From Mucor racemosus (lineage: Eukaryota; Mucoromycota; Mucoromycetes; Mucorales; Mucoraceae): 64,000 nucleotides of DNA. Positions 46,447-60,243 of this stretch are shown in pieces (within the stretch, counting starts at the first letter, position 1; every line of letters starts with the position of its first letter). Location: contig JAPEHQ010000012.1 of NCBI GenBank assembly GCA_027405735.1, forward strand, positions 744,001 to 808,000, read 5' to 3'. Position numbers and translations under genes: made by a program. The notes under the pieces are model-generated. The model saw only the letters and a list, made by a program, of their open reading frames with translations. It was not told where the DNA came from and did no database searches.

Positions 46447-49400
46447 ATGGCTCATTCAAAGAGCTTGGAAACATTTTACTCACTTCTCGATCAATATAAA
46501 CAAATCGCATTTCCAAATTTAATTGATCAAGAAACTAGCCCAGCAGCAACATTCGATTTATTAGATACAGTTGACCACGTTAAGAATATACCAGACCAAG
46601 TAAAAGCAATAATATGAAACTATTCGAATGTACTGATACTAATAGCTCTATGTAGCAAGTAATTGATGTTATTATCAGTGGATGTAAGAGTTTAGGACAT
46701 CAAAATGCATTATCTCGTCCGTTTTGTCAGTTTTTATACAAGCAATTATCGAAACAAGTAATAAATCAACCCATTTCCAACTTGACAATATATTAATCGA
46801 TGCATATATTATAGATACGAATTACCAACTTTCGACCTTCACAATTTGATACATGTATAAAGTATTTATTGGATGGTCTAGACAGTATTGATGATGGAAA
46901 TGAACATAAAGTTGATTTATTAAGAGCTTTGAGTGCACTCATATTTGAAAATGCCAATAATACTCAACGTTTTGCTACTCGACTGTCAAAAACTTTACTC
47001 GCTTTAGGTAACCGATCATCTAAACCTTTGGAAGTACGTCGAATGGCTATCAATTGCATAGGAAATGCTTGTGCTGGTGCTGGAGGTACAAAATTACAGC
47101 CATTATTTCAAGATTTTTATGCTTGCCTCTTGGGCAATGTGTGTACTGTTGATCGTACATCACAAGGCACTATCATGGTTGCCTCTACCTCGTTAGATTT
47201 CACAGATACAGCTGTTCGAAAAGTAGCTAGTTCAACTTTACGATCACTTCAGTTCTTATTAGCTCAAGATAAATCATTAGTAACCAATCCATTGTGCGAT
47301 ATCATTGAAATCATATACACCTTTATATTCTTACATGTCAATGTACAATCCTATGGTGTTGGACAACCATTAAATGTTACACCAAACAGAAGAAATAGAC
47401 TATCTCAACCTTTAACATCTACTACACCAATAGCAGCAAATAGGTCTCTTCAAATGTCTTGGAGAACTCCTTTACATAAATCACAATCTCTTGTTACCAG
47501 TTCAGAGTCTGAATTATCAGATTCTGCTAGTTTAACGGAATTGTCACCACGCAGACAAAGAGATAACGCAAAAATTAGAATTAATGCATTATTATGTTTA
47601 GCTGCTATCGCTAATGTAAGTTTAAAAGATGCTTTTATAACAGCAATGTATTGATGAAGTATGTACATAGACCACACCTAAAGCATTGTACCCTCATTGG
47701 CACAAATTTCTACCAGATACCTTTTCCATATTTCTAGATAACAACTCACTTAACGGTGAATTACCGCCCTTACTTAAATCAGATAATCAGCCATATTCTC
47801 TTTTCACCATTTTGCTATACGATCCAATGGTTACTGTACGTACAGCTGTTTGCAATACACTTGTGTCTATACTAGATGGATCTAAACAATATTTAAGTTT
47901 GGCTCAAGAAAGGTAACATTTATGATGAATTATGCATACTCTAGAATCAATTTCTTATCAATTTTGATGACAGTGATAAGAATAAGTCTTCTTTTACATC
48001 TTTATCCGAGAATCTCGGTTCCATCATCCGAGATATACACCAAGGTCTTATTTATGGATTAGGAAAAGAACAATCTAATCAAGTTTTGGCTTTAATAATG
48101 CATGTTACAACTGTACTTGTTGCAAATTGTTCTTATGGAAGACTTTCAGAATCACATTTACCAAGGATTTATCATGCAATTACAAATCATTGGAAAGAAT
48201 CAAGTAAAGCATTTTCTTTTACCAATTGTCTTTATTTAACATTTCTTTCATTTTCTTAGGTTTACATGGTCCAATTTTAAAAGCTATTTCTTCGATATTT
48301 AGTATCTACCAAGATAATTTAAGAGAATTAATTCAAGTCGATGTTGTAGATCAAATTATATTACAGGCTGTCAGTAATGAAAAGGAAGAAGAAGTTCAAG
48401 TGGAAATTTGGCGTACATGCACCACATTGACGAAATATTATTTCAAAGACACCATGCCTCAATTGTGGCAAAAACTAATTGAAACAACCACTACTTTACC
48501 CATCTCTTCTGCAAGCTTGAAATTTATGGAATCCTATGCTAGTGCTATTCATGATTCAGGGGATTTCTCACAGCAGAATATATCCTGGTGGCAAACAATC
48601 ATTGAAAGTTATCTACAAAAAGCTGCTAATAGCGAAGATACAGCATCAGTTCGTGCTGCTGCCTGCGATTGCTTTGCTAGTATGTCCAAGGATATATTTG
48701 AAACTTTCCATGTAAGTTTAGAAAGTTGCATATTTAATGATATCAAATTTTAATTCTTTAAATATAGTATCGATATCAGCGATTAGCCGTAACATTGATA
48801 TTTTCACTGGCCTCGGATACAGATGCCAATGTCAGAGCAGCGGCATGTCGAGCATTAGGTGTATTTGTATTGTTTCCATCATTAAGAGAAGACCCCCTAT
48901 TCTTCTCGGATATGTTAAAGGCAATTTTGCTACAAAAAGACGACAAAACAATCTTAGTAAGAGTGCGTGCTAGCTGGGCAATTGCAAATTCATGCGATGC
49001 ACTTGTATTAGAAAGCGATAACAACACAGATTTCAATTTAAGAGAATACATGTCGACTACAGAATGGATTCATGTACTTGAAATGTCAACCAATGGTTCA
49101 TTAGATAATGAAAAACTACGATCGAATGCAGTTCGAGCCATTGGAAGCTTATTACGAATTACGCCTAAAGAATACTATGAAAATACTAGAATTATGTCCC
49201 TTGTAAAGAATGCCATGCAAGGGTTGGAAAAGAACATTGAAACAGGATCATTAAAGATTCGATGGAATGCCTGCCATGCAACTAGTAATATGCTATTGAA
49301 TCCGTATTTTCCTATCGGGTTTATTCCAAAAGAAGGCGGTGTCTATCCATGGACACACACTCTGTATCAATCATTGATCCATTCTCTACTCAATTGCAAA

Positions 49401-49722
49401 AACTTTAAAGTCAGAATTAATGCATGTTTAGCATTAACTACACCTAAACAACAAAATCAGTATGGAGACAAGCTACCTTTAATTGTAAAAAGTATTTTAG
49501 AAGCGTGGGATGTTTGTGAGAAGAATACTGAATATAAAGAAATCAAATATAAGCAACAATTAGAGCAGCAGGTAAGAAACATTTTCCTAATTGTTACAAG
49601 ATGCTGAATAACATGAATCTCTTAAATAGATCAAACATTCATTGAATAGTATTCAAGATTGGTTACCAATTCAATTTAGAGACAAGGCTTCCAAAATTTT
49701 ATTAGACACATGTGATATTTAA
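46447..49722 (+). CDS. HEAT-repeat protein, HEATR6-like (DUF4042)
   Basis: Exons: 46447-46599, 46656-46757, 46815-47615, 47671-47912, 47974-48203, 48260-48711, 48768-49571 and 49630-49722, giving 958 aa. An all-helical solenoid of ARM/HEAT repeats. The best match is to the region of HEATR6 around DUF4042: KIRINALLCLAAIANTTPKA followed by LYPHWHKFLPD and DPMVTVRTAVCNTLVSILDG. Later repeats show clear HEAT patterns (SVRAAACDCFASM, NVRAAACRALGVFVLFP, RVRASWAIANSCDAL, KIRWNACHATSNMLL, KVRINACLALTTPKQ). The segment 300-380 is a Ser-rich insertion. The molecular role is unknown; animal HEATR6 was noted as a gene amplified in breast tumours. The stop is 142 bp before the ABCD start, in the same direction. 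Confidence 0.88.
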
Positions 49723-49864
49723 GCATCATTTTCACATGCGTTTCCATATATTTATACATATTAAAATGCTGCTGTGTTTTTAACCGACTTGAATTTTATA
49801 ATCTCCTCTTTCTTTTTTATCTCTTTTTCTCCCCCAGTTTTTTATTTATTATTATTATTCAAGT

Positions 49865-52349
49865 ATGCCAAACGTATTCAGCAAGTTGGCAATACAAGAA
49901 TGGGGTTTATCTATGGTTCCTCATGTAATGAAATTAGTGAAAGGCTATGGAAAACATCGCACAACTATTCAACGTTCCATATTGTTTTTATTGGTATTTC
50001 GTTCCTTACTATCATTGAGACAGCTGGTAAAAGCCATTAGGAAGAGTAACAATGGCCCCGCATCAAAGAAAAGAGATCCAGCAGCGAAAAAGAACAAGAA
50101 AGTGGAGGTATAATACGCACATTCGTCAAATATAATCCATAATCTAATACATAATCAAGGTGGACATGGCATTTTTTAAACAAATTTATAAATTGGTACA
50201 AATTGTCATGCCTGGCATCCGATCTAAAGAATTTTGGTTGTTGATTATCCACTCTGGATTCTTGAGTATGGGCTTGATATCGATAGAAGATATGTTGAAC
50301 TAATGAAATTTATTTTTTTATAGTCTTTAGAACAGTTTTGTCAGTCTACATTGCCTCTTTGGATGGTAGAATTGTTAGTGCACTTGTGAGAGGTCAGATT
50401 AGAGAGTTCGTTTTGGGCATTGTTTGGTGGATGACTGTCGCCATACCAGCAACTTATACTAACAGTATGTTGAGTTATATGCAAAGCAAACTATCAATTC
50501 AATTCCGTACTCGTCTCACAACTTATATTCATGATCAATACTTGACCGATATGACCTTTTATGCCGTTGGTAATCTCGATGATCGTATCAAAAATGCCGA
50601 TCAATGTATCACCGTTGATACCATGAAGTTCTCTAATTCTTTGGCAGAACTATATTCAAACCTCGCAAAGCCAATTCTAGATGTTTTTATATATAACTAT
50701 CAATTAACAAGAAGTGTTGGTTTTGAAGGTGTCTTTTTAGGTTCTCTCATCATTAATTTATCATCAGTTATTATGCGTAAATATACACCTTCTTTTGGTA
50801 AAATGGTAGCAGAAGAACAGAAATTAGAAGGCGAATTCCGTTTCAGACATAGTAGATTGATCGAAAATGCAGAAGAAATTGCCTTGTTTGAAGGTCAAGA
50901 AATTGAGAAAGCTGAATTAGACAAGAGCTATTATGCCCTAATTCGTCATGTGAATCGTGTCTTTCGAGTTCGTGTTCCCCATGGTATGTTGGAAGATTTT
51001 GTCATCAAGTACTTTTGGGGTGCTTGTGGTTTGGTACTTTGCAGTGTACCTATCTTCTTTAAGGTCCCTGGTTTAACTGGAGATATGTCAGTGGGTGGAC
51101 GTACAGAAGGTTTTGTTACAAACCGTCGTTTATTACTGAGTTCATCAGATGCTGTGGGTCGTATCATGTATGCCTATAAAGAAATTACTGAATTGGCAGG
51201 TTACACTAGCAGAGTAAATGATTTATTGGAAGTTTTTGAAGATGTCAAAGTGGGTCGTTATCAAAAGAACTTAGTATCCTCTATTTCAACAGAGTCAAAT
51301 GCTGAAACTCTTAAAGGCCGTGGTGAGATTGTTGAAAGCGAAAATATTGAATTTGTTAATGTTCCTATTGTCAGTCCTAATGGCGATGTTCTTGTTCCCA
51401 AGTTAAACTTTCACGTGAAACCTGGTGTAAGTTGTTTTTGTTCTTTTTCCTCAATTTTTGTGCATGTTGTACAAGAAATGTCACTCAACCATATTACAAT
51501 TTTAGATGCACCTTTTGATTGTTGGTCCTAATGGTTGTGGTAAATCTTCCTTGTTCCGTATTTTGGGTGGTTTATGGCCTGTATATGGTGGTACCGTGCA
51601 TAGACCCAGTCATAGGGACATTTTCTATATTCCACAAAGACCTTATCTCTCATTAGGAACACTTAGAGATCAGTAAGTAACTAGATTGGTTAATACGAAT
51701 TTGCTCGATTGTCTAATCATGAATTTGCAGAATCTTATATCCTGATACAATGAAAGAGATGAAGGAAAGAAATGTAACAGATCAAGATTTATTAGATATA
51801 CTCAAGGTTGTTCAAATTGAGCATATTGTTGAAAGAGAGGGTGGTTGGGATACTGAAAAAGAGTGGACACTTGCATTATCTGGTGGTGATAAACAACGTG
51901 TAAGCGACATATTTTATTCATGCAACAATTAATGCATACTTACTGTTTTATCGTAGATTGCTATGGCTAGATTATTTTATCATGCACCTCGTTATGCTAT
52001 TTTAGATGAATGTACCAGTGCTGTTAGTATGGACATTGAAAAGATCATGTATACTCATGCTACTGCTCTTGGTATTTCTCTCTTAACTGTATCTCATCGT
52101 CCTTCTCTTTGGAAATACCATAACTATATTCTTCAATATGATGGTCAAGGAGGTTATGTTTTTACTAAATTAGATGCTCAAAAGAGATTAGCTCTTCAAG
52201 AAGAAAAGAACGCTGTAAGTGATAAACTATCATGTAAATTGTACCTATATTTAGTAATGCGTTTCCCTCTGTAGATTGAAGCAAAATTACTTGAAGTGCC
52301 TAAATTACAAGCTCGTATTCAAGAATTATCTGAATTGAATAAACAATAA
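49865..52349 (+). CDS. Peroxisomal ABC half-transporter, subfamily D (Pxa/ALDP-like)
   Basis: Exons: 49865-50107, 50160-50265, 50324-51426, 51506-51672, 51731-51899, 51957-52214 and 52275-52349, giving 706 aa. One membrane domain plus one nucleotide-binding domain, so it must dimerise. ABCD proteins import very-long-chain acyl-CoA or fatty acids into peroxisomes for beta-oxidation. Seen: a basic N-terminus, the [15 protein letters not shown] segment (about 122-136), the EAA-like [14 protein letters not shown] (about 300), Walker [10 protein letters not shown] (about 491-499), LSGGDKQR signature (about 589-596), Walker B YAILDE (about 608-613) and H-loop TVSHRPSL. Splicing of the AAG acceptor at 50159 and the TATAG acceptor at 50323 is needed to link [12 protein letters not shown] to FRTVLS. 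Fungi usually have two such genes (Pxa1 and Pxa2); I cannot say which this is. Confidence 0.96.
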
Positions 52350-52554
52350 AATTATCATACCCTTTTTAAGTCGTAAATTTATCCATAGGTCTATATAATA
52401 TATAAAATCGCTTTCCAATGTTAAGTTTCGTATGTATTGATCTCGTCACATCCTAATGTTCTGCTCAATGTATATACATATAGCAGATTTCTATAGCAAT
52501 TAAGTGTAAACTAAATTCTAGTATATACCTTGGATACGGCAAATTATATATGAA

Positions 52555-53650
52555 TTGGTCATATTATACTACCTATTCCTAAATTTATTCTATATCTCAC
52601 GAATGACTCGAAAACACGTAAAACTCACTGTTGTTTCCTTGAAAACCGGGTCTCACATTTCATCCCTGCTTTACTTTGTTTTTCACTAAATAACATCAAG
52701 AAAAAATTATATGCCAATGTACCTGAGATGCCCAACTTTAATCTGAAAACAAGTATTTGGAAATATCCTATTTTTTGCAGGTAGTATTAATTTTTCAGTG
52801 CTAGTGTTTCAGATTTTTACGCGCATTTCACTGCTAATGGATTGAAAACTTTGAGGCTTTATATCTCTACAACAAACTAAGCTATACTAATAATCTTTAA
52901 TAATAAAACTTACTTGTTTTAAAGCGTTTTATAACATATTTTAATACAAAAAAATTCTGAGCACTTTTATTTTTTTTCATTTTTTTTTGGCATTTCTATA
53001 GTAGGTTTCAAAATATTGGTTAAATTGAGCAACATTTTTTTTGCATTCATGTCATTGGCCTCGTTGAGTTCTCTCGAACCTAATTTAGCTTTTTTCAAAA
53101 TATTGATTTTTCGTGGAGATATCCTCAAAAATGTGTGCAAAGAGATACGTTCGCTTCTAGCTTCAATTTTCCCCTTGCATACCCTCATCCCAAATTTTGG
53201 ATTTGAAAAAAAAAATTGACAAAAACTCGTTTTCTCTACAAAAAATGAAGCTAAAAAGATCAGCAATAGTTCAATCGATAGATAATTGTTTTGTGCATTA
53301 TTTTTATTAATTATACTTAAAATATGCTTATAAAAAGTGATGTGTATTTACAAAAAACCTCCAAAATTTTATTTAGATTTTACGCAAAATTTAATATAAA
53401 GTATTTGTCTGTATTTTATTTAGATAGATGCAAAATCTAAAACTATACCAAAAACATTTAATACACTAGGTCGACTTACTTTGCAGTTCATAAGCCATTA
53501 AACGATTTTTGTTTTTTGAATCATTTTTCGTTCGATTTGTCAAATCAATTTTAGAACTCAGTTAGCATAGGGTTCAAACTGTAATGTGAACTACTATTTT
53601 GATTATCTCGTCGAAAAATTAATATTTTTTGCTGAAACCAAAAATGCGTA
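52555..53650 (-). repeat. Repeat family A, copy 4 (inverted)
   Basis: Inverted copy running from TACTACCTATTCCTAAATT (52568) to the ATTATCTCGTCGAAAAATT region at about 53600. Colinear with copy 2 and the reverse of copies 1 and 3. It begins about 200 bp after the ABCD stop codon. Confidence 0.78.
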
Positions 53651-54932
53651 AAACAAAGAAGTATACCAAAGTTGTTTCTGCTAAAATCATTTGAAAAATC
53701 GCCGGGAAAGTGATCAGATCGTAAGGCATGTATGTATTTTCACTAAGTTTGGTGGAATTTAAACAATAAATTATTGAGGCAACATACATTTTTGTTGATA
53801 TGACAGTGATTTTTACATGTATATGCACTTTTTATTACTGAAATCCATATTTAGGTAAAGGTCCATTTTGCAAAGGTTCCCATCACTCAAACCACAATCA
53901 TTAAGAATGTAATTGGTCAATTGATTGTCAATCTGGGTATGCAATCTGGATGTTATATCACTGACTTTGATTTTATTATGATTGAGTAGAGAGGTTGGAG
54001 TTATTAATTGTGATTGCTATTACTGGTTACTACTATGATCCCTATATTATTTGCATTTAACATATAGTAAGTGTTGTCCAGATAATACTTATTGTAACAA
54101 TTAGATTATCACTAATTTGTCTACCTTTTAGTACATTATTCTAGCAATTGTTCTTGTTGATCTAAAGATACTTGTACTTCATTAAGTATTTATTTCCGGT
54201 CGAAATTGCAGGTTTTTTTTTTGCTTATTATTATTTACGTAGAATCTTATTTCAATATCATATTGAACCTGACATCCAAATGGAATTGAAATGGTATAAA
54301 TACATTCTTTAGAATCCAAGATCTGATAGTTTCTGGCTTCAGTTTTTAGCTTAATAATAAAGACTCTACGTTCTCCGTGATATACTGTAGTCACTTTTAG
54401 TCTTTAATGTATCGGAAATGATTGTCATCTACATATAACTCCCATGTATTTCACCAACAAAATTTTATTCCACAGTAATTATAAACTCTGGCATACTTTG
54501 GCCATGGTTTCAAGTAGTTCTAAACGTACAGACAAGATTATTAGGTATTGAATCAAACTTTTATATACCTGTAATAATCGTACCGTCTGTTTTTGTTGTA
54601 CTATCATAATGCGTGTATAGAATTGGAGATCCTGTATAGGCAGGATCTCCGTATATTGCAAAGGTATTGTCATCAGAGATTTTCAAGTAGTACCTCACAC
54701 TATAAAGAAAGAACCCATTAATTCTCTTAATTATGCCACATTAAGGAAAATGCGACAGTAGGGGAGTCTTGAACCTGGATTTTTTTAGTTTTGATCTGAT
54801 ACTAATTCGAGATTATCACATAATAATATTCATATTATAATTTGTTTGCAGCATTGTGGTATTACAGTATTACAAATTTATGATGGTTTATGGTTTATGG
54901 TTTATTACCTGAGGTATATTTTTATGCCTCTC
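53651..54932. other. Intergenic region with repeat D copy 2 and a perfect hairpin
   Basis: Includes the family D match at about 54170-54430 and a perfect 10-bp inverted repeat GGAGATCCTG / CAGGATCTCC with 6-nt loop at 54625-54650. No gene is seen. Confidence 0.5.
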
Positions 54933-55875
54933 TGCAGTGGAATTACATACTAAATGAAATGTCAAAAGAGTCTATATAAATAATCTTGCCAGAATATTAC
55001 ACTTTTATTAACAATACATCCTTTGGATGTATTTATATACATTAATTATAACTATTACTAGGGTTTTACTATCTAAGAATATGATGTAAGTCAATGATCC
55101 ACATTGATTTACTGTAACACTAATTATAGACTGTGACCTTGGATGTGAGACATAGGATGAGTATTGACATAACACTAAAAACGCTTGATAAAAATAAAAC
55201 AACCTAAACTCCAAGTGTCGCTCATAAGATATGATGCCACTTGAAATGTGAACAACAATAATAAACAAACGCTTCAATTGAACACAATAACAAACGCATG
55301 CTAAAAATATGAAATACCCTTTTTGAACCATACATGTCGTGTAGATGATAGCACCCTTGATCACGGCGCAATCAATTACACAAATGACATATATATCAAA
55401 ACAGGATTCTATCCAAATCAATAATGATAATAAACAAAGATATCAATTTAGTCAACTACTCATCTATATCAAAGTTGCACTATCAATTTGAATAAGATTC
55501 AAGTATATAAAAAACTACCCCTTAAAAATCAAGGTTACATAAAATAGATATAACAGAAATAAACAAAACAACCATTTTCCAAAAGGTAGATATTGTCACA
55601 CTTGACATACAATCCCTTATGTTCAATGCTCTACACAATTTACCCCTTAAAATATTAAATCAATAACAATGTACTCAATACTGGAAGATTACTAAATATA
55701 CATCCATTCAAGTCTGATGGCATCCAAGTTCTCCAAATCACTATAAATACCCTCATACTTTTCAATTATTTTAACTCTTCAGAAATCTTTTGTAATAAAA
55801 ACTTTAGCTGATTATAATTGTATTTCAACTGCTTTTATTTTTATATTTTAGTAGATAACATCGTCATTTACTGCA
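54933..55875. mobile_element. Mobile element family B, copy 3 (with inner insertion)
   Basis: Ends TGCAGTGGAATTAC and GTCATTTACTGCA; perfect 5-bp duplication CTCTC at 54928-54932 and 55876-55880. Compared with copy 2 it has an extra block of about 220 bp (54954-55176) after the first 20 bp, edged by ACTAAA on both sides. The rest is nearly the same as copy 2, so the two are recent relatives. Confidence 0.85.
54954..55176. mobile_element. Small insertion inside family B copy 3
   Basis: About 220 bp absent from the otherwise colinear copies 1 and 2. It is flanked by ACTAA words (left about 54949-54953, right about 55175-55179), with GAAATGTCAA near the left end and TTGACATAAC (inverted: GTTATGTCAA) at the right. 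This fits a small inverted-repeat element with a short duplication; exact ends are uncertain. Confidence 0.45.
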
Positions 55876-55880
55876 CTCTC

Positions 55881-58286
55881 AATCAGATATATAAAGACTT
55901 GCAGCTTTCACACTTTGTTGATATTGGAGAGTACATCAAAATGGAAACAATGCCTTGATTTAGTTGGTTCTCAATAATTTTAATATGATAAGTTCTGGTC
56001 TATAGTGAAGCACTGAGTTGCATGCATTGTTATTTTTGTATCTATATATGTACAGTAGTAACGACACACTTTTTAATAATAAACGTGCTTGTATTATAAT
56101 AATCGACGATGTGCAGTAGATGTCGTTAACATATAATAAAAGCATTATTGTGATTTAAATTATGATTTCAATTAAAGATAAAACTTTGTACTATCGGTAT
56201 TGACCAGCTGTTTAGCATACATACTGCTACAGAAACGTAATTAAAATAAAAAAGTAATGGGAAATACAATTATAACTCTTCTAAGTTTATTAAGAATATA
56301 TAAAATAAAGCAACAATTCATCTACTCGGTGGATCATTGTGGTATTTATATTGAATGTCTAGCTCAAATTACTTTAATGTAATAATTTGATTTTCTTGGT
56401 TCTCACACCAGATTCATTTTATTAATTACTAATTCAACTTGATGTGTAAACGACTGCCCGTAGTTCACATCACGTACAAATATCATACAGTATATACGCT
56501 GTTCCAGAAAATAAAAAAATTTCCAATTTATGTATATACGCAAATGATATCAGGTGCTCACGTTTTCTAATCAACAATCTAGAAGAAAATAAAGTGATGA
56601 GTGATGAAAACATTGTTTAACGACTAGGAAATTTAAACGGGCTACACAAGAAAGTGTTTGTAATGATGTACCACTGAAATAGGATTGCTTACCATTATAA
56701 AATTAATAAAATGAATGCCGCAGGATCATGCGATACTTGTGATGCATTTTGTTTCAAACCAATATGCATAACCAATTATTAATTTAAAATACCAGCATAA
56801 CATCTCGTATTATCATGCACACATTAAGCCTTTGATTTTTCAAGGAAATAGTTGCCAAGTATCAGACTTTTATTGAGCGAAATTAAGTTTGTTATTTCTG
56901 AAATTCTATTAGAGTTCAATGTTCTAGCGTATATTTGTCAGAAGTTACAGCTTGTTTTTCTCCAGTAAATAAAGTTTTTGTGCTTGGATGCTAAGCAATA
57001 TTCGTGGGTATCACAAAAGCTTAAATTCTGTTGGTGCAGATTGTTTTTGTTGTAATTTGAGCTGTTTATGCTCAGTTATTTTATCCAAATCACCTAAAAA
57101 CCGCAAATTCAAAGAATTTTTTTAGGCACTTTTTGCAACTTTTTTGAGACCAAAATAAGTTTCAACCATTTTTTATAATGTGTACCCACACCCTATATTT
57201 TTATCTTGGATTTTTTGGGATGAAAAAAACATGCCAAAATTGATGGTCAAAACCCTTGTATACATAAGGAAAAATTGCTTCAAATCACTCTAACCGATTT
57301 TAAGCCTTAAAAATGAACTTTTTGATAGAGCTTTCCTAAGTCAGAAATGACCAGAATTTTTTCAATTTTCACAAGTAATTGTTTATTTTTTTGTTTATTA
57401 TTTAGAATAACGACTTTTTATGAAAAAACGACTTTTTATTATTTCCCAAATTGCGCAAATTTTTTAGGGAAAAATTTTATTATAAAGTGTACCACCAGAA
57501 TCTTATTCAAAAGCTGTATAAAAACTAATTATTGGGTTAAACTTGCTTTTTATGCTAAATCTGGAGAAATCTGCAAAAATATAATTTTTTTTTCAAAAAA
57601 CAGACATTTTGATCCAAACGGAAAGGAAATTTGAAAATAGCGGAACCTGAAAAATAAAATGGATTTGATGCAAATTTCATATAGATTGTTACAATCAGAT
57701 GGTTATTTTGTTAAACTGGTGCAAGAAAATAAAATCGAAGGATGCTTTTCAGATGCTTTTTGATGTGAATATGAATAAAATTGGATATAGGGTTAATCGT
57801 TTAATGCTTTCAAAATTCTTTAAAGTTCTTACAAAGCTGTGCTATATCTATGATATAGATTAGTTTTTGTTGTAATGCGCATTGAGATGCTTAGACATAA
57901 CCATTGGCCATTTCTATAATAATTTTTTGATGCATTTACTCAAATCAGTTAATCATTAAAGCTCATATTTAAAAGACGTAGCCTTTGTCGAAATCGAATT
58001 CTTGTTATGTTTACTTACACAAACCCATTGGATTGTATACTTTTAAAGAATATTTCGAAGCACTGATTTTAAATAAAATCAAATACATGCTTAGATGCTA
58101 ATTCCAAATTGTTTAGGAATAAACGACAATACATGGAAATATCAAGGAGTCATAGCAAACGTTGTTACTCGTCTATATTTTGAAAATATACTACTGTATA
58201 AAACTATGTATATAAAATCATTCAAAAGAACGTTTACTAAAAAGTATTTTTTTTTTCATTTGTTTTAAATTAAAAGTGACCTTTTC
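55881..58286. other. AT-rich region without recognised genes
   Basis: Long non-coding stretch. The part 57040-57660 resembles other decayed AT-rich spacers in this window. A 95-codon Phe/Lys-rich frame at 57347 has the composition of chance AT-rich ORFs. Confidence 0.5.
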
Positions 58287-59150
58287 TTGGCTTCTCAAAG
58301 TAAATGAATTACAATGATACTAACAGGAACAACTACGAGAAAGTGAAAGTTCATCTGTTCCCAAAAAATAAAGGCTGTAGAAGTATTAAGCTTCATCGAT
58401 TTACCCCGAAAATGCTACTCCTACGGTATACACAAGGCATATCCACAAATAGCATGTGGCGTCAAACACCTCCTCAGAAGAACCTAAATAAGCTCAAAGC
58501 AAACCTACTAACCAGACAACAGCTACAACCGGATCTCCGTATATAATGAATTTCGATTGACTTCGCAAAGCAAATTAGATTTACTATGGTACTGACAGTA
58601 TCAATTTCGATGATGAGAGTTGATCTGTTCTAAAAAGAAAAATATAGAAGTTCCTCATAGACAAACCCACTATGATTACCTATCGAGTAGGTAAAACCAT
58701 AAGGTCTATTCTAACTATATTTTGCACATTGGCCTGGCCTGGACCGTGCATAGAAAGAAAGGCCTAGGCCGGACTACTACTAAACAACTACATCTAGCAC
58801 TCCATTACAGAGACCATCCTCTTGATTTCGCAAAGTAAAGGTTAGTTTACAATGGTACTGACAGGATCAACCACAATGAAGTGAGAATTGATCTGTCGCA
58901 AAAAGGACGAATACAGCAATACATGCCTACATCAATAAGCCGACTATCTCTACAGTCATATACAAAGTATACTTTCAAAATAGCAAATGGACAAATCTAT
59001 TAGGATATCGCTATAGCTAGCACATTATATACAGAAACCCTAGAACTCTTCTTGGCTTCTCATTTTAAAATAAACTAAAATGATAGTGACGGGACCAACT
59101 ACGAGAAAGTGAGAGTTCATCTGACCCCAGAGAAAATATGTTCATCACAT
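58287..59150. repeat. Four diverged tandem units of about 230-270 bp
   Basis: A word of the form CTTSRCTTCKCAAAGTAAA, then ACAATGRTACTRACAGGAYC, then ACTACGAGAAAGTGARAGTT and CATCTGTYCC, recurs in order at about 58287, 58558, 58825 and 59053. Units are strongly diverged and no frame is conserved. The spacing of 271, 267 and 228 bp suggests an old tandem array. Confidence 0.6.
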
Positions 59151-60243
59151 ACAAAAAACACCTATAAGTTTACCAGAATACCAATACAGTCATTTGATGA
59201 GTTAGAAAAGAGTATAGATAATTTCAAATAATTAGAAACTTGCCTTGAACCATCATAGTAATTATTGATTTTGCAAGTTGATTGTTGAGTATTGAATTAA
59301 TAAAAGAAAGAAAAGTAAAGTGAATGGGATGGGAACTTTCTTTCTTTATATAAAATTTCTCTTATCAAAGCTGGCTAAAAAACGACAATAAAATCTCACG
59401 ATACAAATCCATTGACTTTTTACGCTTTTCTTGAGCTACCGTCTACTTTACGTATTAAAAATACCACCATTGGATTTATCATAAAATTTCCAATAAATTC
59501 ATATACTTTTCATCTCGATGTGTCGTCTTGAAGTCCAGTAAAATGACCAATTGCACTCTTATCTTGCTTCTAATACGGGTGTTTGTTTACATTTTGTATA
59601 AACAAAACTCCTTCCGGGGCTGAATTCAGTGTCCCCAAAAGGTCCCAAATAAGGTCATTTGATGAATTTCAATCAAAGCTAAAACAAAAAAAGTAATTAT
59701 TAAAAAATTGGGCGTTTTCCTGCAATATAACAGGTTTACTATGTTTATATCATGATGTAATTTGGATTTATTGTAAGCAAAGCGTATAATATAATTGTTT
59801 AGATCGGATTTTTGAAAACTCACTATGGGGTAACACAATTTGTGATTTATTTATCGGCAAATTAAATTGACGTTTCATCCTGGTATGGTATATTTACTAA
59901 CACAAATATTAATAACATTCTTATGATTTAGATATATCAGGCAGTATACAGTATTTAGTATTTGGAGCAAAGCATTAAATAGGTTTGAGGATGAGATATA
60001 ATTTTTTATGAAATATACAGTAGTTCCTGTAATTTACGTGAATACATAATATACTACATTAGCCATTGCAAGTGCAAATCTCATAATTTTAATCACGTCA
60101 AACCAAAGCAAATCTAACGAGTTTCAAAAGGGTAAGGTAAATACTTTGATTGAAATGTGGGGTTTTACAAAGGACGTTTGTTTGATGGATGTCTGATCTA
60201 TTGTTTAGTTGTTAAAAACTTACAATTCAATTAGTAATATGTC
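59151..60243. other. AT-rich region without recognised genes
   Basis: Nothing supported on either strand. Confidence 0.45.

Noticed and set aside
54755..54790. Minus-strand CCAGGTTCAAGACTCC resembling a tRNA T arm
   Set aside because: The T stem does not pair and no acceptor or anticodon arm can be built around it.
55008..55421. Hydrophobic minus-strand ORF shared by family B copies 2 and 3 (starts MIWIESCFDIYVI)
   Set aside because: The frame is broken in copy 1, changes between copies 2 and 3 include several amino acid replacements, and the copies are recent. Shared openness is explained by descent, not by selection.
58304..58546. 80-codon plus-strand ORF
   Set aside because: It lies within the diverged tandem units and is not open in the other three.
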